The position numbers and the translations under genes were made by a program. From the NCBI RefSeq assembly GCF_048771995.1, contig NC_133024.1, forward strand, positions 42,570,001 to 42,634,000: a DNA stretch of 64,000 bases, given 5' to 3'. Source of the stretch: Taeniopygia guttata (taxonomy: Eukaryota > Chordata > Aves > Passeriformes > Estrildidae). Positions 13,001 to 26,601 of this stretch are shown in pieces (positions within the stretch are counted from its first letter, which is position 1; each line of letters starts with the position of its first letter). The notes under the pieces were generated by a model. That model was not told the DNA's origin and did no database searches. It was given only the letters and a program-made list of their open reading frames with translations.

Positions 13001-14188
13001 GAAAACATGAATAAGTGAAGGGTTGCATTATTTATAAAGAAGAGGTGAGATTCTGAAGGAACACAGACATCAGTGCAGATGTCTCCATCTGAAATAACAG
13101 CAGTGGGTTCCCTTCACAGCTGCTGAGAGAGAAGCATGATGACAATAGAGAGGAGCAGATATCTTCACATGAACCTCTCCCTGAAATCATCTGTTCATCG
13201 GTGCTGACTACAGTGGGGCATGGTCCCCTCTGAACTAGTCTTATAACCTCAGACTCTGTGTTGGCTTTTTCAGGCTAAAAATGGTAGTGCTGAATGACAA
13301 TGAGTTTTCAGTAATATGGGTAATATGGGTAAATGTTTAAGAGAAAATGAGTAATCAAATTATGTGCTATCTGGTCCTCAATTTCTCATTTGCTAAATTG
13401 ACTCAGATTAATAGAAAATTGAATGGCAGGAAAAAATATAAGTGATAGATATCACAAATGAGACAAGAGCTGGGATTTTCTAGATGCACAAGCAGAGAGA
13501 GAAGCTTTAAAGCAAATAACATAAGTATAGACATTTCTCAGATATAAGGGGAGATAATTTCGCATTAGTTGAAATAACAGGATGTAAAGATGAGCTACGT
13601 GTAGAGGTGGTGCTCCTCTTGTTGTGAAGTAATTTTCAGGTGGTTTCCCACTTGCCCACAACCCCCAGCTTTCATATAAAACTTTACCTTGAGAATTTAG
13701 ACAGTTATCTACTAGGCTGAACATACATTATTGTTTTTAAAGCAGTAATTACAGTCTATAAATTTAATAAGCAAACTCTCTATTCTACTGTGCAATAAAA
13801 TAAGAAAAAAATATTGAGTAATTTTAGATCTAGAATTGTCTCCTGTGGGACATGGCTTGATATGTGTTTTTACAGGTTTTCAATACTTTTTACTATTGAT
13901 TCAAATTGCTAATTAACAAAAAACCCCACAAAGAAATGGAGTGGCAGACCCTCCTGCAGTGCAGATTTGCTGACAGCCAGAGACCAAATGCCAATTTACA
14001 CCCACTGCAAGTCTTCAGCTAAAGATCACTTCACATATGAGAACTTCAGCAACTCATTCTGAAAATTCAATGGGAAAAGTTCCCAGGAAACATATCCTTA
14101 ACCACAGCCACAGGGCTGTTCCACCCCCTTGAAACTGAGGCTCATAATGACAAGACAAAAAAAAACAGATTAAGCTCTACTGAGGGTT
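10053..14188. other. Intergenic DNA, upstream of VMO1
   Basis: No exon recognised. A short TCTATTCTATTCTATGA string at about 12986-13002 resembles a CR1 3' tail on the plus strand, but the DNA before it is not recognisable as CR1. A small duplication of TAATATGGG is at about 13313-13331. Confidence 0.4.
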
Positions 14189-14498
<310 letters not shown>

Positions 14499-17400
14499 AA
14501 AAAGCTCTGAAAATAAAGTTTAATATTTGTAGATTATTTTGATATGTCACAGATCATTCACAGTTTCCCTTTACTTTTTAAATAAAGGAATTTATTAACA
14601 GATCCTGAACACAGGTGATGAAAAGAAAGGACAGCTGTCATTCCTCCCCTCCAGTTTCCTCCAAATCCTCTACTGCTTCCAAAAGACTCATATAATTTTT
14701 TTAATTTTTTTTTTTTCAGAAGCCTAACCCTAGTCGTAACCCTCATCCCTACCCACTGCAACTTGCACTGAATCCATGCTGGTTTGTATCACTCTCCTCC
14801 TAGCTGAGCCAACTGGGACAAAGCTCCTGATCCCTTCCTCTCCAGAGTCACCTCAGAGCAGAGGTAAGCCCCACACTCATAGGAGCTGGCAGTCTCTGAA
14901 TAGGCCTGACATTTCTGGCAGTATCCATGAAAATCACCTGTCCTGAGAACTTCTCACAGAGAGGATAGGTGCATGCAATGACACCTTATCGTTATACAAG
15001 TTTGTAAATTTATATGCATGCAATAAGAAAGGGTTAAATTCTTTAGCAAGTTCAATATTGTTTGGTCCCCACCAAAACCTGCCACTGCAGCTGATCAGTT
15101 CGGGGCCTTGCCCTGTACAGGTCTCCCACAGGAGATAAGCAGGTCTCCTACAGGAAGCCCACCCAACTCTTTCTCTTTGCTGCCACAGGCAGGTTTTCAC
15201 ACAGCCACAAGAGCTCCTTCTTTTGGAAGGCTCATCATGACCAGGCTGGGCTCTGCTTCATTATCTCACTGCTCTAAAGAGTCTGCCTAAATGCACTTGC
15301 CAGTCATGCTGGTTTTGGCATGTCCTTGAAATCCTGACACTGCTGTGTCCATCTCTTCTCCCAGTGTTCATCCCTCATAATTTACTAGACAGGGGAGAGA
15401 CGCTCACATTGAGCACAAGGGCTGAGGGAACACCAGAGTGCTTGCAGGTGGTCTCTGCCTCCTTGAGGAAGGACCTCAGGAATAGCAGAGGGAGAGGAGA
15501 AAGCACAAAGCTTCTTTTTACTCCTTTTATGGCATCACCTGCAGATCAAAGCCCTTTCTCAGTGGTTCTTTTCACTACTTCAGGTTCGTGTGGGCTGCAT
15601 CAAACAGCAGGTCTGGGTGACCCTGGCTGCTAGTGTGTCACCCTGCCTGAGCAAACACACGTGGTCCTTCAGCTTCTCTCTGGGGGTCTTGCTTGCTTTC
15701 TTATATCAGGGGGAAAAAATGAGTGCCTTGATAGAAAATCTGCTATTTTCTATGCTATGATCCCTTTTCTTCTGCACTCAGATAAAACTTTGTGACTTCT
15801 TATTTCCCCCAGGGGAGGAAAATGCAGCTATATGCTGCTTGCAGGGAAGCTGTGCTTGCCTTGCCTCTAAGAGCTGCCTGTGTGCAACGCTCCAGGTTTG
15901 GCGACCACAGAAGCATTCCTTGGCAGAAGGTTTTGTTCACCAAGTACTTAGCCCTCTGTTAATTTGAGGTTACCCCAGGTTTCAGCCCCACTTCAGAGCT
16001 GCTGGAAGCCCCCCAGAGGGCTCCCCATCAGGGCTGCCAGGCAGTGGAGGGAAGCAGCTGATGGGAAATGCTGCTCTGAAGCTGCCCACCCTTGCAGAGC
16101 CCAGTGTCAGGGACAGCCAGGACAGGTCACTGCAGACCTGCTCAGCTCTGTGCCAAGGAGCAATGGCTGTGCTGTCACCAGGCCAGAGCTCACTGATACC
16201 ATGTCCCACACCCAGGGGCTTGGTCTTCTTTTCTTCCTGTTGCTTCCAGGGAGCAGGAGCACAAAGCACATTTTTGTCATCCATGTTCCTAAGGACAAGG
16301 CCCTTGGGCAACTGGGGAAAATCTCCACTATCACTTTAGTGGAGTCATTGGATTTGTACTACAGGTAAAAACCTTCTTTTCTGCCAGCAGTGTTTTATGC
16401 CAGCTCCACACATGTCATTAACTCCCTCTGAAAACCCTCCTTGATCCTAGAACATGACTTTCCACTGCACCACCACCTGCAGAGGCTGCAGCAGTTCACA
16501 GTTCCCAGGCTACATGCCAAAAATATCTCGTATCTAGATCTCCCTCAGAATGTCCAGTTTGTCAGTAATTTTATGCAGCTGGAATATGGAATTTTTCCCT
16601 TTCTTGAAAATTTATGGACATTTCTCAAGAAAATCTTTCACAAAAATAGGGAAATCCATGAAGACATGAACCTTGTTAACCTCCCATACAGATGTCTTAG
16701 ATGGCAACCTCGGTTTCCCTCATCTTCACCTATTCCCCCAAGTAGGATTGCACTCAGTCTTTGAAGGGTTTTGAACACTACAAATGGTATCTGTACACTT
16801 CACTTGAGTAACACTTGCTTTGGGGAATTTCCTCAATGCTTTGGCTATTTTTTCCCTTTTTTACTCAGTCAGGTATAGAAGAGCAAAACCATGCGTTTCT
16901 TGAAATTCAGGTCCAACCATGTTGGCCACGCTGTTGGCTTCACTGGTGAAGCTGGTGTCTTTTTTATTTTAACTGTATCCCTACATGAAATGCAGTTACA
17001 AAAATTAAAAAACAATCAAAAAAAATCAAAAAAATACCACCACAATTTTCTCTCCAAACTGAGTCAAGTCACTGTGGAAAGACACTCTATCAACAGCATG
17101 AGTCTCTTCTGTGGTCACATCTGCACAATTTGATCATGTAATTGGACCTTGGCTCTGGCCAGTAAGGGATCTATTAGCTAAAAGTACCTCAGACAAAAGG
17201 AAGCCTTTGTGCATAAATTAATGCAAATCAAGCCTGGGCTCTTCCCTCCTGTGATGCTGGGAGCTGTTCTGTTCTGTCTTGCTGCAAGAAATGAACACTG
17301 CACTGTAGCCTGGGGACAACAAGCTGATGAGAGGGGAGATAAGGACAAGGCAGAAGACGAGATCCAGGACTTCAGCTTTAAAGCCTAGATGAGAAAGAAA

Positions 17401-20400
17401 TACTCAGAAAACAGTCAACTTTGTGGATTGGTATTGAAACCACACCAACCATGGTGTGTCCACTTGAGTGTCACCTGGAAATAGCACAGGAGTAAAATGC
17501 TAGCCAGTGAAAATGCCTTCTTAGACATGTCAGGAAATTAATATGCCCTGACAAAACAAATTTGGGATGGCTCAAATCTCCTTAGCAGCATAGCAAAGTT
17601 CAGCTCCAAGACCCAACAATTCCCCAGTGGATTACACTCCACCTCTGCAGAGGAGAGCATCTGGCTGCTACTGGTGCATTGGAGATCTGCTGTCCCTGCT
17701 CCACCACATCAGGTTTTCACTGCTGCTACACCAGGGGGACTCAGACTGGAGAAGTTTTCTGGTCCCACAAAACTGTTGCAAAAAAGTGAACATATCTCAA
17801 AGCAGACAGTGGAAGTCCTGTTCCCTAAATCATTCACTTAAAGAGGTAGTCTATGCCTGGCAGAGAATCTCAAATAGGATTGGTTTTTTAGGTCTGGGGT
17901 TTTTAGAGAGAGAGAGTTTACTCAAGTAAACCACTGTTTATACTCTCCTTTTCCCTGTTTGACCCACAAATGTCCTCTCACCTTCCCATCCCTTCATTAA
18001 AAAAGAACTGGTGCCAGTCTGAGAGGGTGTTTCCTAACCACAGCCCAAGCCAGATCTGTGCCAGTGCTCAGGCAGGCTCACTTGGGCTCACCCAGCTCCA
18101 TGAACAATGCTGTAGCTGGAGGAAAGTGCCAAGTATCCCAGAAAATTTGCTCCATGCTATTCCTTTCATGTCAGTACTAGGCAAAATTTATTTCTTTGTT
18201 TTCTTCAGTGCTGCTTGGGGGATATTTACTCTTTACTAGGCTCACATTGCTGGTCAGGAAAAGGACTTCCCAGGCAGCAGGAATTTGGTGTCCAACAGTT
18301 TCTTATCTGCAACTCTAGTCCAGCTTGTATTAATAAAGGTTGAAGATTATTTAGGACTTCCAGTCTGCTGGCCAGTTGCAGAGGGGACGGGAAATTCAGG
18401 ATGGACTTAAACTCACAGTAAAACATAACACATATGCAACTATATGTGATTTAACAGATATTTTCATATATATTGTGCTGCAATGTATATGTGGCCCTGT
18501 TTACTTACGTTCTCCTTTACCAGTTTGTGTAAACAGATCCCAGCTATTCGACTGCTTTTGCTCATATTCTCAGTGTTTTCCCAAATTTATCCTGGAAATA
18601 CAGAGAAAATAAACACTTTGTAATGATGTTTCTGGCAGCAGCCTTCGCCCATTTGCTGGTGTGAAGCTCCTGCAGACTCTGTCACTTGACATTTGACACT
18701 CCCCTCTCAGAAGCACCAGCGGAGGCTTGGGTGCCTGGGAGCGCAGTGGTACAGGGGCCAAGGCAAGCAACTGAGCAAATCCCCAGGAAAAGCTGTTCCC
18801 AGCAAGCCTGCAGGCAACTGTGACTTAATCCTGCATGGCTGAGGGGGAGAATTGGCATCCCCCTCCCACCCTGTGCATTCACTTTCACCTACAGTAACCA
18901 ATACCTCAGCCGAGCGCTGCGGCTGCAGAGTCCCTGTGCTGACACTGGGCCGTGCCCATGAGAGCTGCACTGCTCCCCATCAGGCTGCTCCCACCTGCTG
19001 CCCACCAGCCCCAGGAGAAGATACGTGCCCAGTGAGTCTCCAGAGCAGGGAGCAGCTCCTGGGGGCTCTCCCACAGCTCAGCAGCTGAAGGTCAGGGTGG
19101 GCTCTTGGCTTGCAGAATCAGTAGTTTGATTAGAGCAAACAGGACTGGAAAGATGTTCAGGAGGTCTTCTGCTGCATTCCTACTCCAAAGTAATCACTGC
19201 ACACTAGGCACTGCTGATGCATTTCTGCTCAAACTTTCCCAAAAAATTCTCAAGGGATAATCTTGCAGCCTTACTAGGCTTAATTATTATTATTAAGGAT
19301 ACTCCTCGGCAAACCTTAGCCTGCTGCAGTACTCATCCATTAGTCTTTGTCTCAGACAGAGTCCAGACCATTCCCTTCCACTGTACAGCGGTATTCTGGA
19401 CTGTTGCAGGTTCTTATGCTGTCCCTCTCCCGCAGCAGCTGTGAGCTGTTTGCAATGCCTGGGGACTTGTTTACCTCCCTGCAGACCCCAGTGACTGCAT
19501 TCCTCCTGTGATATGGTTTCAAAGTCCTTGGAGCAATGCCTACCTCCCCAGCCTACTCCCTGCATCTTCCCCTTGAACAGGACTCCCTGCACAGCCACCA
19601 GCCTCCCGCCTTGGTCCCTTACAGCTGCCACCCAACCTGGCTCTACATGGCATGGAGGGAGCCCAATGAGGAAGACAACAGAAAAACCTGGGGTAGACTT
19701 TCTCTCCTGAGCTCCTTGTACTGTCCTTTCCACGTGCTCCCATGGCAGCAGTGCAGCAGACCCCTGACTGAAGGGCTACTCCCAAGAATTCCTCTCCCCT
19801 GTCCTCCCTCAGCTCAGTTACACGGTCCCAGCTCTCATGCTCGTTATGCAGGGATCAGGTTTCCAGACTGCGACAGGTTTTGTTGCTTTTTGTTGGACTC
19901 CATCCAGCCAGGCCATATCCTGCTGGAAGTTCAGTGCCCTCAGCTGAGCAGAGTAGCCCCGCTGGGGGCTCACACTTGCTGAGAAGAAAACTCACTTCAT
20001 TTGTCTCATAGGCTGTAATTTGGTTCACATTTCTCAGCATGGAGATGACCTGACACCGCTGACTCACGCATTGCCTTTAATCCTTTATCACCCCCAGACC
20101 CTCTCTGCAGAGTGATGTCAATGCAGGTGTTTTTCTTCATGCAGCTTCTTATTTCTGCAGAAGGCGGGAGCTCACCCTTGTCCCTAGAACAGAAGCACAT
20201 CCTATTTTTCTCAAACTATTTCTCCAATTTGACAAGACCATTTGTCAAGTTCAAGCTGCGTCATACAAAGTACTTGTAGCCTATTCAAGCTTGCTGTGAC
20301 CAGCAAAGTTAATAAGCTTGATATTTATTTTAGAGACCACCATTAATAATGACCTGGCCTGGCATTTCCCTGCTAGTGAATTTCTTCCCAGAGGCCACCC

Positions 20401-23034
20401 TGCTCATTCTTCATGAAGCCTCTCTGTAGAAATTGGATTTGTACAGTCAAGAGAGAGGAGGAAACAAAACTAAACTTAGATTATTACTCGTTCCCCATCT
20501 TAGGGGAAAAAAGGTAATACATAATGCATGTCATCTGCTTCACTTAGCAGTCAGAGCCAGCAGCAAGTCACAAATGCGTGTCCCTTTGCTGTGGGCGTGT
20601 CACACAGCCACCAAATCAAGATCACCTCCTATGTGCCAGCGTGTCCCAGAGAGGAGCTGAAAGATGGAAGAGGACAGTGCATGCAGTGGCTGGGGCAAAG
20701 ATAATCAATGAGCCTGGGGGGCCACCAAGGCAGGACACTGCTGAAGGCAGGGTGAGAAGGCAAAAGCCATGGGACCACAAACAGGGCTATAAAACGAGCA
20801 AAGCTCTCTGGCGGCACCTTTGCTTGGCCAACTGAGGATGCAACTTATGACCAGTCTATCTGTTTCTCCTCAAAAGAGCTGCCCAGCTCTCCCAGCTCCT
20901 CAGCAATCACTGCCAGTTTTCCTGTCCTGCTGCTGCCCTGATCAATGGCTGTTCCCACTCTGACAGCCACAAAGGTGACACAGGAGCAGACAGCAGCAGT
21001 GACCACAGAGGCTGTATTACCCTATGGTGCTGCAGTGTAAATTCTCTCATTTCCAAAGCAGGAGCTCCCCAGTGACTGCTCTTTCCGTAGGCTCAAGGTG
21101 AACTGTAGGTGTGCAAACCTTCTCCTGGGTCTGTTCCTGTGTGCTCAGGAAAATGGAGCTCAGCAGCATAGCCTTGGCCCAGCTGAGCCCATGGAGGCTC
21201 CTGGGCTAACAAAGGGATTGCTCCTCCTTGGATATACCACGGGATTTGCAATGACAGTAGAGAACCTCTCTTCTTTTCCATGATCTACCTTCTGCCCTTG
21301 TACTTTCAATATCCTGTCTCACACGGAGAATTCATTTGTGATTGAGGTAGTTTTTTTATGAGGCATTCTGGGCTGTTTTCTTCCACTCAGTTTGCAATCA
21401 GCAAATGGGCCCTTGGAGTTTAACAGCTACAAGAATATCTGAAACTCAGGTTTTAGGTTGGAGGGATGTTATTAAAGAAGAATTTTGAGACTTTGAAGAC
21501 AAGAGTAATGGGGATTTAACTATTCAAATGTCCAAAGCTCACAGACAGCACAGAAAATATCAGAAGGAAGTGCAAAGGAAAAGCTCAAAAGGATAAATCT
21601 CTGTGGTTTAGGAAAGAGAAGGGGTGAGATAATGTCTGGAAATTGATTAAAGTAGAGAAGTGACTGTGTAGACTGTAAGGAAGAGAATAAATCAAGCAAG
21701 AAATGTGTTCAGAATTAACTCAGAGGACAAGTCCAGAGAAGAATTTTGCTGTCACAGTGTGGCAGCAACATTGCCATATATCTAGTTTTACACCAGTTCA
21801 GTCCCAAACAATATCTCAGCAGGCTTGGCTTTTTCACAGAACCTGAGTACCCTGCTCAAAGGAGGGACAACTTAAAAGAAAGATAAAGATTCTGAAGGTC
21901 ATATCCAGTCAACTTCTGAATATTATTTTTCCCACAAAAAATATTTTGTCAAATTTGTTTATTTTTACTCTTCAAAGTGAGCAAGAGCTGGAAGCAGTAC
22001 ATCATGCCAGGATGGCTATGGCTTTGCTTGGAATGTAATACCAACAAAACTTTGCCAGTGATAACGTTCCCAGGACTCACCACCTGGAAGGAATTTCTTG
22101 GCAGATTTCATACACAAAGAGAAGCATTTAATTCTCAGTTAATTTTAATTCACTTTTGCACACCGTCCTAGTAATTTCTCCAGGCAGGATGCCCATCTCT
22201 CTCGGTATCTTAGGGCTGAGACAATGCTGTAGGTGTCTGTTGCCAGGTCCTCAGGAGTGCTCAGAGTAGCTCCTGGCTCTCTATTCCCCTTGCCCACTGA
22301 AAAACCACAGATACAGACCCTGCACAGACAGGACCAGGAAACACAAGTTATTAACTTTTACTTGGGAAAGGGTAAAAGAAAATTGTCAGTGTTACACCAT
22401 AAGGTAAAGGAGGCTGCAGGAGACAGTGAGTGCTAATATTGCAGCCAGATGGAAAAAATAGAAGTAACATATCTGGTGGTAGATTGCATGTGAAAACATG
22501 GCAGACAAAAAGCACTTTGAGAAACAAATGGCAAAGGGAATAAATGCTATTAATGCTTCTTCATATCAAAGATTCAGGACCTTGTCAGAAAATCTGTAGG
22601 GCCAGCTGATATCATAAAAGATCACAGCAGATATGGCCATTTAAAAATTATTTATTTGCTCACTGCTCCTAGTGGAAGAAACTGTGTTCAAATGGCTCCA
22701 GCCATTCTGGGGGTTAGGGTTCTTAAGAAGGATTAGGTAGAAATCAAAATTACTTCAGAAGAGAGATTTTAAAAGTCACAGAGTGAATAGCAATGAATGA
22801 CTAAGACTGATAATAAGTACTCAGGAGGTCTGTGTCTCTAAACTGGAAGAGCTAAGATCATAGCAGTGATGGATGTGTTATTTAAAATTACTGGAAAGTG
22901 AAACAGGAGCAAACATGAGGTCAATTTTAAAACTTTGCTCCAAAGGTGATGGGAGTAACTGTATGCCTCTTATTCCAGCTTAGAGACTACAATGGGATCT
23001 GGCAATCTGTGCTGCATCTATGTGCTGTGGCAAA
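14499..23034. other. Intergenic DNA between the two VMO1 copies
   Basis: No exon could be assigned. It includes a degenerate telomere-like string at 14723-14743 and a GC-richer part at about 18.7-20 kb with overlapping open frames on both strands but no recognised motif. A 107-codon open frame at 16441-16764 has no family I can name. I regard these frames as chance unless transcript data show otherwise. Confidence 0.4.
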
Positions 23035-23395
23035 GTCTTTGTTGGGAAACCTCCAGGGTGGCTTCTGTGAGAAGATGCCAGTGGCTGCACCCATGTCAGA
23101 CAGAGCCAATGCCAGCCAGGCCCAGGACATATTCACCAAAGCTGAGCCCATCAGCGATGCTGGTGGCACTTCTCTAAAACATATTTAAGGACGGGTAAAA
23201 ATCCTGCACAGCAGCTGGAGAGAGGAGTAAGAATATGTGAGAGAAACAGCCCTGCTGACACTGGGGTCAGTGCAGAGGAGGAGCAGGAGGTGCTCCAGAC
23301 CCTGCAGCTGAGATTCCCCTGCAGCCTGAGGTGCAGCCCATGGTGAAGCAGCTGTGCACCTGCAACCCATGGAAGACCACAGGGAGTAGAGACCT
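23035..23395 (+). mobile_element. LTR relic of an avian endogenous retrovirus
   Basis: The sequence resembles an LTR family abundant in songbird genomes: a TGTGAGAAG-like start, CAGACAGAGCCAATGCCAGCC, a TATA-like AACATATTTAAG, then AGTAAGAATATGTGAGAGAAA and a GC-richer end with GCAGCCCATGG. The recognition is from memory of the family, not a search. No internal retroviral genes are seen beside it, so it is a solo or fragmentary LTR. The edges are approximate and the family may be ERVL-like. It is a broken fossil. Confidence 0.6.
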
Positions 23396-25756
23396 TTTGA
23401 GACACTGCATCTGTTTTTAAACTGACATGACAGCGGCAGGAGTACAGTGTCAGTCAGCTTCAAAGGCCGACTGATGCCCTTGGCAGCACTGAAGAATTCT
23501 TGATACTAGGTCTTTTATCAAAGAACTATCTTTACTTTATAGATGTGGGAAGAGTTTAACTGGTTTTATCTCAAATGACATTACAAAGGCCATTTGAAGA
23601 ATGTTTTCAGCCCACACAGAATGTAAAGTGGCTGTTCCTCATCACCATCTAAGAATGTTTATGTTGCTAGAGAAGGTCAGCTGAGAATACAGCTTCTGAA
23701 GAGCCCCATCATCTTATAAATGGGCAGGAAATTAAAAAATACCTTCTGCCCTAGGGAAGGGGGAATTTACCCAACCTGCAGTTAGGTATCTACAATGTAA
23801 ATGTGTAAATGCAATGTCAATGAGGCTACTGCAAGCACTTCATTCTTTAATCTTGATGATTTGGCTGCGTGATTACCTATTACTGTCCTGCTGATTCCTG
23901 ATTCTTTTGAGTGCCTGCACTGTTTTCAAATATTTTGTCTTCTTTGTAACTCTGTTCTTTTTTGTCATAGGGTGGAGGACTTAAATTGTCCAAAAAAAAA
24001 AAATTTCCTTTTGGATTATATGCTTGCAAAATTACAGAATTAATCTTCACTCTGCACTGGCCATCATGTCTTCTGTTGCTGAGCCTAACACTATCATGGC
24101 CTTCCAATAGCTTGATTAAAAGAAGAAAGGACATGTCACATATGACCCTACCACCAGCTGCCATAGCTTACCAGCAGAGAAGTTGCCAGACTCTCTGAGT
24201 TCAAACTCCAGCTTTCCAAAGTCACATAATTAAAAACCCACCCATCCTAGGCTTGCAAGCTGGTACTTCTCCTGCCTGACTAGAAACCTGCAGGTTAACT
24301 GAGAAAGAAGCAGTGGGTGAAGAGCAAGAGTTTCCCCAGATGATAAATTGTTAATTCACTGGATGTTCAGGGAAGTTCAGTGCATCAGCAGGTCTACCCA
24401 AAAGTACTCATTGGCCCTGCACTCCAGCAGCACAAATTCAGCTGCTGATACTGATACCATCATTTTCATTTCAGTCCATTCCTTACTCCTAGTGCTGGGA
24501 AAGTTTTATGTAGGGAAAGGGGTGAGGGGGGGGGGGAGGGAAAGTTCTTTGACCCACGAAGATTCATCACTCTGGAAGAGTTAAAAATTAATGAGGGACA
24601 GGAGAGGGAAACATAGAACTGAGATTAGTTCCTTGTTTGTTTTCTTGCTCCCCACCGTGAAGTTATAGAAATGCACCCAGTGTTCACTTGCTCCCACAGG
24701 CACTTAATTACTCATGTGAAGAGTTTTCACTGCTTCCTGCTGCAATATTCCAGAAACACCGACCCAGTGTTACTGTCTCTGCCACCTCCTCCCCACACAG
24801 CCAAAAGGAACAACAAAAAATCAACTTAGCAGGGTCTTTTGCAACCAGGATCTCCCTTCTGCCACCTGCACTGTCAGGACTGTTGGGGTTGGAGCTCAGA
24901 CTGTTTGAGAGGAAACAGGAGAAGGTGTGTGAAAGCAGAAGACAGAGAAAACAGGTTCTGTCAGTAAGAGGGACTCAAATAGAGAAAGATTTAGCTCTGT
25001 GAATATAACTACAGACTGTAAAACATCTCTATAAAACTCAATCATCTTGGAGGTTCCTTCTACACCTAGCTCCTCCTCACTGATTTCTTTAAGAATCCTC
25101 TACAGTTGTAGGTATCTCTGACACTGCTCGACCCTAACTTTCCATATATCCCAAAAGCCTTATCATGTAGCCAACATGGTTAATGGAGAGGGCTGATAAT
25201 ATCACTTATTCACTGCTCTTGCTTGTGCTTGCAACCACTCTTATGAAGAAATCCAGTCAACACCTCAAGCTTAGAAAATTCTATGCCACCAGGAGTGGCA
25301 AAATATCCATGAGCTACCCATTCTCCTGAGCAGGACCCTGATCACACAGCCCTTCATTTGTGGTTTGTTTTTTTTCTTCTTTCTGACATGCTCCTGCTTT
25401 CTAAGATACAGTGACACAGTAAGACATCTTTGACTTCACTGAGTGCTGTCAGTACCTGAAGGCTTTTACCCAAGGGGTAACATCAGAGGGTTTCAGCTGA
25501 AAACAACATTTCCCCTTCACCTGCATAAGCGGCTCTTACAAAAATGGTCCATTCCATTCTTCAGTAATCAAAGCCTGGAATAACTTTCCTTCCTTTGCAT
25601 CCTCAAGTTTTCAGAGCCCTGCAAGTCCCCCACCCAGTGCACACCAGGAGGCCTCCCCAGAGAGGGCAGGCAGGCAGCAGGAGCAGAACACAGCAACAAG
25701 GAGCGCTCCCAGGGAGCTTTTGACACTTCCCAGGACTCCCACCCACACTCCTGGCT
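23396..25756. other. Intergenic DNA upstream of the VMO1-like copy
   Basis: No exon recognised. It contains the G-rich run at 24513-24540, listed separately. Nothing else stands out. Confidence 0.4.
24513..24540 (+). other. G-quadruplex-type G-rich run
   Basis: Four or more G runs separated by AAA, TGA and A, including eleven consecutive G (24526-24536), satisfy the usual four-run quadruplex pattern on the plus strand. It lies about 1.2 kb upstream of the decayed VMO1-like copy. Any regulatory role is speculative. Confidence 0.6.
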
Positions 25757-25767
25757 AATAAATTCCC
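25757..25767 (+). promoter_or_regulatory. Decayed promoter (TATA) segment of the VMO1-like copy
   Basis: AATAAATTCCCC here aligns with TATAAACTCCCC of the intact VMO1 promoter, at a similar distance (about 63 bases) from the ancestral ATG. The first TATA base is changed, so the box may no longer work. The call rests on the alignment with the intact copy. Confidence 0.55.
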
Positions 25768-25819
25768 CTGTGCCAACCCCTCCATGCAGAGGGGCACTGA
25801 GCTGAGCCGGTTGCCTGCA

Positions 25820-25953
25820 ATGCAGCTGCTCATCCCAGCCATCCCTTGCCTGCTGGGCTCTTGCTGCCTCCAGTGCCAAATGGAGGTCCCTGGGGCTTGT
25901 GGGAGCACAAGCCATTCTGCCCCAGAGGCTACGCAAAGGGATTTGAATTGAAG
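25820..25953 (+). pseudogene. VMO1-like exon 1 (frame-shifted)
   Basis: The 5' part keeps an ATG and a hydrophobic leader. The 3' part encodes VPNGGPWGLWEHKPFC and GYAKGFELK in another frame. The REYTSV segment expected between them is missing. The exon ends at a GC donor. Confidence 0.75.
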
Positions 25954-26511
25954 GCAAGCTTTGACTTCTTCTTCAGCGTGGGGAACAAAACCTGCTGTGA
26001 GGTAATGTTATTTTGTTCTGATTGTGGCACAGCTGGCCACAGCACCTCGCCCCATCACAGCAGTTTGTGCTGTATCTGCAGCGTGCAGGCTTCTCAGCGA
26101 GAAATTTCTAGTGCAGAGTATCTCTCCAGGCTCCCTGCCAGTAGGTGATTTCTTAGCAGAGCGTTCTTTTAGGTAAGAAAATTCCTGAGGTTGGTACAGC
26201 AGAGCCTGTTCCCAGGGGCAAGTCCCTCCTGCCAGCACCCCAGCTCTGGGTATCACAGCACATGGTGAGAGGGTGGGCATGGCCAGGACAGCAGCCACCA
26301 AGTATTCCTGTTTCCAGAGTGCCTGCTCCACTGCTTGGAGAGAAACAGAGGTGGGCAACAACAAAATGTGCTTGCTGAGAAATGTCATGGAGCTGCCTCA
26401 CAGCCCTGCTCAGCTGCACCAGTGTTCTTGCTCTGTCCACAAAGCCTCCTGCCATCCCTCATTATGGATGATGAAAGGGTGACCTCTCCCTTTTTCTTCC
26501 CCTCTTCCAAG

Positions 26512-26601
26512 GTCCAGCCCTTGCAGGGATTTTGGCTGTTTGGTGATGACACAGCTCTGAACAGCATCTGCCTGCACAGTCATGGAGTCCTCCTTGGGGT
26601 G
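26512..26601 (+). pseudogene. VMO1-like exon 2
   Basis: After CTCTTCCAAG it encodes VQPLQG and FGDDTALNSICLHS, clearly the first repeat of VMO1. It has two extra residues before the DDTALN core. The 3' end is shorter than in the intact gene and the best donor (GTG|GTGAGC) gives the wrong phase. Confidence 0.8.

Noticed and set aside
14934-15200. Possible retroviral or LTR-like segment on the minus strand
   Set aside because: The resemblance is vague and no diagnostic motif or terminal structure could be found.
16441-16764. 107-codon plus-strand open frame with a protein-like composition
   Set aside because: I recognise no family and no consistent exon partners. A frame of this length is expected by chance in 64 kb of vertebrate DNA.
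19293-19982. Overlapping 146- and 148-codon open frames on opposite strands
   Set aside because: Both come from GC-rich, stop-poor DNA, and neither shows domain features or a plausible gene structure.
25568-25957. 129-codon minus-strand frame opposite the VMO1-like exon 1
   Set aside because: It is the antisense shadow of the exon and its promoter region.
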